In this document: positions 55,601 through 64,000 of the stretch, in pieces | Layout of the letters: every line of letters begins with the position of its first letter | Numbering within the stretch: the first letter of the stretch is position 1 | Made by a program: the position numbers and the translations under genes | Notes under the pieces: generated by a model | Told to the model about the DNA's origin: nothing | The model's database searches: none | The model's input: the letters and a program-made list of their open reading frames with translations, nothing else | Source of the DNA: Globodera rostochiensis | Taxonomy: Eukaryota > Nematoda > Chromadorea > Rhabditida > Heteroderidae | Length of the DNA stretch: 64,000 bases | Reading direction: 5' to 3' | Assembly: GCA_018350325.1 (NCBI GenBank) | Contig: JAEVLN010000002.1 | Span: 434,001 to 498,000 of the forward strand

Positions 55601-58600
55601 GATTTCTTTCTTTTTGGCATTTATAAAATTTTTTTGATTCTTTTTCCTTTTTTGGTTTCATTGGCCTTTCAGCTCAGAAAAAAAGGCAGCGCCTTTGGCA
55701 CCGTCATTTCCCAAAATGTGGGTTGTGTCGGTCGGTTCTTGGAAACGTTTCGGTTATTCGTAATCGAAAATTTTTTCGTTTAAATTTTTAATTGTAAAGG
55801 AATATTTTTGAATGAATCAACGCTTTGGGTATTCAACTTAATAAATCGCCCCCACCCACCAGATATCTGAAAAAAGAAAAAAAATGGGAGAAATTTGAAA
55901 ATGATTGCGGCATTTTTTTGTTTTCAACAGGAGGACGATGACGACGGTGTGCAAAAGTTGCGCTGGAACATTCGGTACACATTGCGCTCTCACTACGACT
56001 CCATCAGGGCAATGCAATTCCATCCTGTCGAGGTTTGCATAAGGAATAAAAATTCCCCGTTAAAAAATGATACAAATTTTTAGATTGAATAAAAAAATGT
56101 TCCCCAACAAAATTGGAACTCATACATTTCCTGAAAAATTTATGCCCATTTTTTCATTTGCAAATTTTTTAAAACAATATGCAAAAGGCTATGTGTAAAA
56201 AAAGCGTTGAAAACCAATTTAAATATAAATAAATTTTTGTTGAAGCCTGTGCTGATCACCGCGTCGGAGGACGGCACTGCCAAACTGTGGGATTTGAGCC
56301 ATTCCTCTGTTGTCGGCGGCACTGGTGCCAAAAATGAGGGCGGCGGCGTCAAAACTGGTCATTGAAGAGGGGAATTGGAATTGAAAAGCATTTCATTTTT
56401 TTCAAACAATTTTTTTCCGTTTTTTTGAGTATTTTTGAAGTTTTACAAGCATTTCCGGGCATTTAGAAAAAAGATTCAAAACTGTCCGGGCCTATATTGG
56501 AACACAGAGCTTATCCGGGTTGGGGGGATCGTGGGTAATAACCGGAACCGAATTTTTATTTAATTGTTAGCCCAATCAGCTACTGGAATTGTGGACATTG
56601 AACCGTTGTACACATTTCGCGGACACAGGTATCAAAAATTTTAAATTTCAATGAACATGAAACTGTTGTAGAGGCCCAATTCTGGCGTTGGACCTTGCGC
56701 CGCAGGGTGAGACTTGTTACACGGGTGGCCTGGACGGCAAAATTTGTTGTTGGACTGTGCCGGCAACGGGCGGGTTGGACATCTATCAGACGTTTGGTGG
56801 GTTGAACAGAATTTGTTTATTTATCTTTTCTGTAATAATAATAATAGGCTCCTTTGTTTGTTTAGCAACTCCCATTTTTGTTTGCTTTGCTTCTACTTTG
56901 TTTATTATATTCAATTTAAAAAAATTGCCCTTTGACGAACTCCAATAAGGCAAATATTTCCATATTGTCATGCTTTTTTATTGGGTACTATTGCTGGCCT
57001 CCGTAGCTCAGTGGTTAGAGCGTCAGTCTTGTAAACTGAAAGTCGCTGGTTCGATCCCGGCCGGAGGCTCTTTTTTATTTCCTTTTTGCATTTTAAAGCA
57101 AACCTCACACTTTAATTAACTTATTTCTTGAATCATGTATCCTTTCATTTTAACCCTTTTTTATGCGTGTGCCATTCACGGCCTCCGTGGCTCAGTGGTA
57201 AGAGCATCAGTCTTGTAAACTGAAGGTCGCCGGTTCGACCCCGGCCGGAGGCTAGTGTCTATTTTTTTGCTTGTCGTTTGTTTATTGCTGAATTTGTTAT
57301 TTTTATATTATAGATCCGTCCGTGTTGCAAGAGCGTTTGTGCGGTCACACGGACGCTGTGTGGTGTCTGTGCTTCCATTCAGCTTCCAATCGACTGATCT
57401 CCGCTTCCGCTGATGGGACCATCAGAATATGGTGTGAAAAGTGTTGGGGAATTTGCATAAAATGGGAAACTTTCGGCAATGTCGATTTTTAAAGGGTTGT
57501 AAAAAAGTAATTATTCAAGATGTTTATCTGGGGGGGGGCTTGAATCCGAAACTGGCCTTCCGTTTTGTTTGATTTTGAAACGCGAGTCTGAACATTAGAT
57601 TGTCGAAATTTTACCACCAAACAGCGCCGCAGAGTAACTTCTTTTTTTTTTGTTGTTGTTGAAAATATGAGGATTTTTAATTTTGAAAATTGGTATAGAA
57701 TTTTTTAAACGGTGATTTACGTTCCCAGAAGTCATATGAGATTTCGAATTTTTGCACAGGATTGTTGGTCTAGCGGACGGCGCAATGCCTTCACCGTTGT
57801 TGAAGACCATCCAGGTATCGGAGGAGGGGGAGGGTGGACGCATTGTTCGTCCGCACTCCATCGATTTGGTGTCCACGGCGGACCGGCAGCAGCTGTTGTG
57901 CGCTTACCAGGGTCCATCTCCACGCTGCAACATTCGCGACCTGGAGACAGGCCAAGTGGTGGTCAACTTCCAGTTTGACGGTGTGTACTATTATAGGTGG
58001 TGTGCAGACGCCGTGCCCGCCGTTGTCACCCTAAATCTAAACTCCCTAACAGCATAGTTTTTCATTTTTGGCCCTCCGTTTGTTTCGTGTATAACTAGGC
58101 ATTACTGATAATTATCGTCCGGTGTGGGAGTCGAACTCTTGCTTAATGTTTTCTGGTTCCATTTTGTCTTACGGATCCGCCAGCTCCGGTCACGGGGCGG
58201 TTGAAATTGTTGCGGTTCCTGCTCAAAAGGTTCAGAGTTTTCGCGGTTCTATAAACGTGAACAGCCTTGGATCGGACTGCTACCGTTAAGTTAAGATGTG
58301 GGCAACGGCGGTTGGGCTTTACACCTCTGAGCTACGGGCGTCACTTTAGAAGAGTTCAAAAATATAGAATTAACGATTTTTTAGGTGATGATCAGCCGGG
58401 GTCTTTGAACAAAATCGTCTCTCATCCGACAATGCCGGTGAGCATCGCCGCGGGCGAGGACAGAAAAATTCGCTTCTTCGACAATAACACTGGTAAACTT
58501 TTGTGTTATGATGATTGCCCATGGATCAGGTCCATCGTTTCTTCATGGTCTGATCAGAAGCATATTTTGTTAGTTGTGTATACATTTTTGCCTCATCCTT

Positions 58601-59370
58601 TACAGGTAAACTGATCAGCGCCACCATGGCCCATGTTGAGGGCGTGTCCACGCTGGCCATTGATCCCAACGGCTTGTACCTGCTCAGCGGCTCGCATGAT
58701 GGCTCTCTACGCCTTTGGAATGCGGAGAAACGCGTGTGTCTCCAGGTGTGATTGGTGGGGTCAATCCATACAATTTTTCTCTGCAAGTTTTGTTGCTATG
58801 GACGGGATTTAAGATTTTAATTAAAATCCAGCAATTTATTTTTAAACATGCACAGGAAATTGCTGCACATCGTAAGAAGCTTGGCGCCGGCGTGATGGCG
58901 GTTGCCTTTCACCCCTCACGACAGCTGATCGGCTCTGCGGGGGCGGACAGCTTGGCAAAGGTAAAATGATTGCAATCAAAAAATCTTGCTGAAACGTCTG
59001 AGGGATGATCATCTGACCCATGTTAACCAATCCCACGGATTTTTTGGATCCTGAACGACTGCGCATGTCAACATTGAAAAACGACCAGGGGACCCAACAA
59101 CAGCATTAATAACGAATCCGTGTATATCAATTTTTTAAGGAACACCGTGGAAGATATGGCCAATTTTTTTTAACTCCCTCCCACTGGTCGCAGGTATATA
59201 GCCCAATTCGTCAAAGTCCGCGCAGCTCGTTGATCTCTGCCGCTGCTGCGTCGCCCTCCTCTTCTCCCGGCTCATCCGGGCCCAGCTCTGTGGCCGGCTC
59301 GCCGCAAAAGTCGTCACCCATTTCGTCGGCGATCACACCGGCCAAGCAGCAACACAGCACGAAAATTTGA
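52609..59370 (+). CDS. cash-1: Striatin (STRIPAK scaffold, CASH-1-like)
   Basis: Regulatory B'''-type subunit of PP2A that scaffolds the STRIPAK complex with Mob, kinases and STRIP. Start MSAVDDPNSGAPVQ at 52609. Exon 2 (52780-52896) gives the caveolin-binding/coiled-coil start SIPGVLHFLQQEWSRYELER; exon 3 continues FLIGERKSQENLKHDLVRRI and YALKQER (coiled coil). Then an acidic stretch, a Pro/Ser/Thr-rich exon (about 53560-53790), the conserved RQYLQ..GYTEHILEARSFR segment, several variable exons, and WD40 repeats from about 55930: SHYDSIRAMQFHPVE, ITASEDGTAKLWDL, GHRGPILALDLAP, GHTDAVWCLCFH, LISASADGTIRIW, GSHDGSLRLWNAEKR and GSAGADSLAK. The last exon (59199-59370) adds a Ser/Pro-rich tail ending QHSTKI, whereas known striatins end at about the LAKVFV position. 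Two tRNA genes lie in the intron before DPSVLQERLCGHT. One junction around 55670-55940 is uncertain. Confidence 0.9.
56997..57069 (+). tRNA. tRNA-Thr (anticodon TGT)
   Basis: 73 nt. Acceptor stem GCCTCCG pairs with CGGAGGC, A box TAGCTCAGTGG, anticodon stem TCAGT/ACTGA around loop CTTGTAA (anticodon TGT), T arm with GGTTCGATCCC. A T run follows at once (57071-57076), a Pol III terminator. Nested in a striatin intron on the same strand. Confidence 0.95.
57181..57253 (+). tRNA. tRNA-Thr (anticodon TGT), second copy
   Basis: 73 nt with the same acceptor and anticodon stems as the copy at 56997-57069 and a few substitutions (D loop TGGTAAGAG, T stem CGCCGG). T runs follow within 15 bases. Tandem, same strand, same striatin intron. 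Confidence 0.95.
58116..58341 (-). other. tRNA-like (A box / B box) sequence, possible SINE or tRNA relic
   Basis: On the minus strand from 58341 the sequence begins CGCCCGTAGCTCAGAGGTG (A-box-like) and about 200 bases later has AGTTCGACTCCC (B-box-like) followed by CCGGACG, whose last bases can pair with the 5' CGCCCG except at one position. The middle is unrelated to a tRNA. It could be a tRNA-derived SINE or an interrupted tRNA pseudogene inside a striatin intron. Confidence 0.35.
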
Positions 59371-60132
59371 TTAAAAACATCGTTTTTTGTTTGTTTGTTT
59401 GACTCAATCGATCGATCATTATTCATTCATTCAATCATTTGCCCAATTAACGAGGAGTGTTAATAATTGCCAGGGTTATTAGAAAAGCACCCGAATTTCC
59501 CCTATAATTTAGTGTAACATTTTGACGCATACAATCAGATAAAAGTAACAACCACCGGAGCAGCGAGAGGAATTGAATTTATTGTTTTAATTATTATTAT
59601 TATACTATATATCACAACAAGTAAAGAGGAAGAGAAAAAGCGTACCATCGGCAATCGATAATATCGTGAAAAAAAGCCAAAAATGTCTTGACGAGGGGAC
59701 CGTACAGCGACGGGATCTCACGCTCCATCCGGATTCTTTAGTTCTTAACACTGGATTGTCGTGCCCCAAATTTTGTGTGCTGCCCTACGATTCGGTGAAC
59801 CCATTGAAAAATTGTTTTGTTGTTTTTCTGAAAATTGCTGTGAAGCCAAGGGAATGAATGACAAAGAAAATCACACCGGCTTTTTCTGACTGCCGAGAGG
59901 GAAGAATACAAAAATTGAACAATCACTATAGACTATAAATAGAGGAGCATTATATGAAGGTGGGGGGGGGGAGTATTGTTTGTCGTTGTTCACTAACAGT
60001 TTCAGAAATAAAGGAAAAAAGAATGGATTTTCGACCGTTTTTTTCATCAGTAATTTTCTCTTATCATCACATTTTATTGTTGTATATTAGGTACTCTCTA
60101 CTATCATGGTCGCTTCTCAAAAAAATCGACGT
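59371..60132. other. spacer between convergent genes
   Basis: AT-rich 3' flanks of striatin (+) and V-ATPase subunit C (-). It includes a G run at about 59963-59971. Nothing else recognised. Confidence 0.45.
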
Positions 60133-63100
60133 TCATCTTGAAGAACACGTACGGCTGCAATTGCAAATATTAAACAACAAAAAATACCGGACGAACCGGG
60201 CCCAATCAAAAAAAAAAACATAATTCAGCAAATGTTGTTGCCGAAACGCTCGGCGTTCGTTTTTGTGGCTTTCAAAGTGTTTCCACCATTTAAAATTTAC
60301 CAAATAGTCGTGTACGCCCAACGACATTAGTGTAGGCGCGTCCTCAAAGGCTTCGATTGGTCCGCTGGCGGTGCCGTCCAGATGCTGGTACAGCTTGTTC
60401 AGCTCGACGCGCAGCCGTTTCTGTGCATTCTTCTGCGGCTCCATGATGGCCGCCATGAAGTTCACTGGAAGGCCATACCTGCGCGGGAGAGGGGGGAGGG
60501 GAGTAATTTTGCAGGAAAAAGTACAAAGATCCATTTTTTTTGGCGCCGACAACATTTATACGCTATTAATTAACTTTTTTTAAATTTTTTTTTTTGCGAA
60601 AAATTTTCCTAATTGATAAGTTATGATTGATCGCGCCAAAATGACAGGCGCCCCGGATCCGTGTTTTATTTGGGCATTACAGCAATTGCTATGTATTTGT
60701 TGAGCGGCCCAAAATTAATACAATTAAAATGAAAGTGTATTTTAAAATTCACTTTCTTTTTTATGCACCTCAAATGGAGAAATAACTTCCAATCGCAACA
60801 AAAAAAATCCCCCCCCCCCCTCGCCCTGCCGCCTCACCTCAGCACGGACTCCACAAAGACGCGCAACGCCTTTACGTGCACATAGGCGCAAAAAATTTCG
60901 CCAAAATTAATTTTCAGCCAGCGTACCAAAGGCGCGTATTGGCGTTGTTTCTGTGAGATTTTGGGGGGGGGGGGGAATTTAAAGAATTTTTTTTTTTGTT
61001 TTTTTTTTTTGCCACCTCCTGGACCAATTTGTCCCGCTCACTTTTGCCCGCCTTCAACGACTGCTCATCGTAGACAAAATCACGCACAATAAATCTGCAA
61101 AATTCAATAAAAAAAATTTTAATTATAATAATTATTATTTGTATTTGTATTAGAATTACTGTTATTCTTGTGTATAAATTAATCCGTTTTTCCATTTGTT
61201 TTTGAATCGAACTTTGATATAATTGTTGTTTTTGAAATTAATTAAAGTATATTTAGTGTTTAAATATTTTAAAAAAAGGTTTAGCTTTAATTTTTGACAG
61301 AAACAATATTTTTAAAATAAATTAATTTATCCCCCCACTTCTGTTCCCGACACGCGGTTTTGTACTCGTCCAACACTTTCTGAAACAGTGTCACTGTGTA
61401 CAGCACATGGTCCGCGTCCTCCACAATTTTGCACGCCGAGCCGGGCACAACCATTTGGGCAAATGTGTGGTATTTGCTTTCCCATTCCTTGGCCAAAAGT
61501 CTTGAAAAAAAAGGATTTTAATAAAAAGAAGAGAGAATTAACATTTTTTATTTTTAGAAAAACTGCGTCGCCAAGGACAAAAAAATGCATCCATTAACCA
61601 GAGGGAAAATTAGTTTTTTAGAGGATTTCCGATAACCCCCCCCCTCCCGGCGGGGTTTTGACCGGCGTCATGAAAACCCCATTATCTTCACTGCAAAATT
61701 CCAAATTTTTCTTTAAATGCCCTCTGGCTTAAACGTAATCCAAAAAATTGGGAAAGAGAGGGGAGGGAATTTCAAATATGCCATTTTTGTTACCCCCCCC
61801 ATACTTTGGCACAACGACACAGACAGTTTGCATGTACTCGGAGCCAAGCACAAAGTCCTCCGCCTTCACCAAATCGGACAAATCACGCGTGATCAGAGAG
61901 CCGCTGAACGAAAATGTTAAAAATTTTACCCTAAAAAAATATTCCCTTTTTTTAAAATGGAAAAAATTTTTGTAAGGCAAATTAAAATTAAAAATGAACC
62001 CAATTTTTAACAATTTTAGCAATAATTTTAATCATCATAAATTTTACGCTGTTTTCCTGTCAATTGATGAAAGCGCATTTTTGAGCGAATTGTACGCAGC
62101 CGCCTTCGTTTTTAAGTCGTTTTCAATTTGGCTGACTTGCTGAAAAAATAAGAATTTCCCCGGGGGGTTTCGGCGATCCCGAGACCGCTTTCCCTCTCAA
62201 AAAATAGGAGATTTTTGAATATAATTTTTATGTTAGAAAACCTTTCCGATCAGTTCGCTGAGCGCCTTCAGCGACTGTTTGACCGGATAGCGCGCAGCCT
62301 CCCACTGAAATTTGGTCACATATGTGCGCATGTCCTCTGAAAATGGAAGGTTAAAATATTGAAAATGAATCGTAACACAAAATTGAAGAGGAAAAGTAAA
62401 ATTGAAATTAACGGAATTTTCATAAAAAAATTTGAGATAAGCTTGCTCACTTTTTAGAAAAAAAAAACTTGGGAGTAATTTGAAATTAGCTTTTTTAAGG
62501 CATTACAAAGCCAAAGAGTTCAAACACAAAAAATTGGAACAAAATGCCCAAAAAATGAAAGTCAACAATCCAAGAATTTTTTGCAAAAGTAACAAAAAAT
62601 CACAAAATTTGGGGTTTACGGCCTCAATGTGTAAAAAAATTTCCTTTTAAAAATTCGTAGTAAAAAAAATATATAAACGCACTCCCTGAGACGACCAAAT
62701 TTTCCAACAATTTATTCCTCTCCTCCTCAAGCACCTCCGAAAAGTATTGGACCAATTTTCGCGTTGTCCTACAAAATTGGTTAAAATATATATTTTTTTT
62801 TGTTTGAAAAATCTGCAAAACTGTTCAGTGGCCGTGTCCAATTTGGCCAAGTCATCCGACAGGCCTACGAGCTGATCAAGCGTGCCGACCTGAAAAAAGA
62901 AGCAAAGAATTTTTTCTGAAATTTGAAAATCTTTCAATTTTTTTTTTGAATTGATTTAAAAAAAGCACAAATTCAATGTAGCAGTTATTAATTAAAAAAG
63001 GCGCTTATTAATAAATTAAAAAATTCCTAAAATTAAACAATTTTTTGAGCGTTGGCCAATTTAAAACAAAATTTTTTTCAACCCAAACCCCATCAGAAAG

Positions 63101-63301
63101 GCCTTTTTTAAAAACGCAATCTTTTTTTTGCATTTTTACCCCATAAAAATTTTTAAAAAAATTGCGGACCTTCAAATCTGGTATGTTAAATTTGCTGTTT
63201 GTGCTCAAATTTTGGGTGATCGTCTGCAGACGTTCCCATGTCTCTTGGGACGTCGCATCACCGGGCGCCGAAACGATCCAAAGTTCGGCGGTTGACATCA
63301 A
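60133..63301 (-). CDS. vha-11: V-type proton ATPase subunit C
   Basis: Peripheral stalk subunit C of the V1 sector, which links V1 to V0 and is released on reversible disassembly. About ten minus-strand exons. Start at 63301 or 63298: (M)[20 protein letters not shown]. Then [30 protein letters not shown], a helical exon, [135 protein letters not shown] and [14 protein letters not shown]. The order and spacing match the whole family domain. After [15 protein letters not shown] the frame runs on to a stop at 60133, giving a longer C-terminus than usual and passing an A9 run at about 60211-60219; an indel there or a missed intron could change the end. Confidence 0.93.
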
Positions 63302-64000
63302 AAAAATGTATTGTTTTTATTGCAGTTGAACACCGATAGACCTGAAAATTTGAAAAACAAAAATTTTCACAGAAAATATTACGGCAAATTGTCGAAAATT
63401 TATGTCCAGCGAATTGAAAACACAAAATCCAGCGATTCAGCCTCAAAGAAGAATTTGCAATAAAAACAACGTTTTTTTGTAAAATTATTCTATTTTTACG
63501 CTTAAGTTCAATTTTAAGCTTTTGGGATTTAACCAATTTTTGTTGGGAAAAAATTGCCAAATTTTGTAAAAATATATAACATTTTCAGATTTTTTGAACT
63601 AAGAAAACCAGAAAAAATCAAAAGCCCTATGCGTTTGTTTGTTACAATAAAAACAAGAGCAAAAAATCGGCCGGATGCGCGTACAAAAGAACGGGAAAGA
63701 ACCGAAGACCAAAAATTTAGACAAAACGCCACAAAAGCGTAAATTTTAAAAATATTGAATTATGCCCATAATTTAGGCGTTCTATGGCCAAAAATATGCA
63801 TTTTTAATATGTAGTTTTTGTCCAAAATATGCTTCAACTCCTCAAATAGGCAAAAAAATGGCTCTATTGCAGTTTACACGACCATAAACAAATTACACGA
63901 CCTTAAAACCAGTTTACACGACCATAAAAACAAATACACGACCATAAATAAATTACAATTAAAAATCGTATTGTAAGCGGATTTCTTCTAATATAGCTTG
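63302..64000. other. V-ATPase upstream region and short tandem repeat at the window edge
   Basis: AT-rich upstream DNA of the V-ATPase gene (promoter expected here). No other gene seen before the window ends. Confidence 0.45.
63868..63952 (+). repeat. tandem repeat, about 20-24 bp unit, TACACGACCATAAA core
   Basis: Four copies of TACACGACC.TAAA with short variable AT-rich linkers (63873, 63894, 63914 and 63936 approximately). Non-coding; it may be the end of a degenerate array. Confidence 0.8.

Noticed and set aside
59666..59857. Small plus-strand ORF between striatin and V-ATPase
   Set aside because: No splice partner, no family resemblance, AT-rich codon use unlike neighbouring exons.

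Overview
The window is eukaryotic nuclear DNA from a nematode. The evidence is an AT-rich background, many short introns with the nematode-type acceptor TTTCAG/TTTTAG, a cuticle collagen with the nematode N-terminal domain, serpentine chemoreceptors of nematode type, and recognisable relatives of C. elegans proteins (striatin CASH-1, V-ATPase subunit C VHA-11, peroxisomal DHS-28). The stonustoxin-like plus P-loop protein and the repeat-rich style suggest a plant-parasitic (tylenchid, perhaps cyst-nematode-like) species, but that placement is inference. Gene models below were spliced by eye; exon edges with exact coordinates were checked for reading phase.

Layout. 222-1766 (+): 3' part of a 7TM serpentine receptor. 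About 2316-10382 (-): a very large multi-exon protein combining a SNTX-like region, helical segments, a P-loop GTPase-like domain and a Cys/His module. 10.4-14.4 kb: mostly non-coding, with a GC-rich island and a complete 916-bp hAT-type MITE. 14414-16394 (-): a short-chain dehydrogenase whose 5' end is repeated head-to-head in a perfect 277-bp inverted duplication. 17767-20373 (+): second serpentine receptor. 21278-22510 (-): glycine-rich ankyrin protein. 23884-25992 (-): DHS-28-like peroxisomal dehydrogenase ending in SKL, flanked by direct repeats. 27058-29364 (+): third 7TM receptor. 30695-32395 (-): cuticle collagen. 33979-about 37110 (-): unrecognised helical protein. 37576-40044 (-): predicted secreted protein with five tandem 39-40-residue repeats. 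40844-about 43788 (-): protein with four C2H2 zinc fingers.

45.1-49.27 kb is a satellite array of an 18-bp unit that leaves most frames open and produces false giant ORFs. It is followed by an orphan last exon of asparaginyl-tRNA synthetase (49833-50017), then a 649-bp foldback element with sub-repetitive inverted ends and an 8-bp target duplication. 52609-59370 (+): striatin, carrying two nested tRNA-Thr(TGT) genes in one intron. 60133-63301 (-): V-ATPase subunit C, convergent with striatin. The right edge holds another short tandem repeat.

The genes do not form an operon or pathway. They are a mixture of housekeeping genes (striatin, V-ATPase, tRNAs), surface and chemosensory genes (collagen, three receptors) and lineage-specific genes (the SNTX/P-loop mosaic and the secreted repeat protein). 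The unusual biology is mainly in the repeats: short-unit arrays, foldback and hAT-type MITEs, recurrent G/C homopolymer tracts, and a recent inverted duplication.
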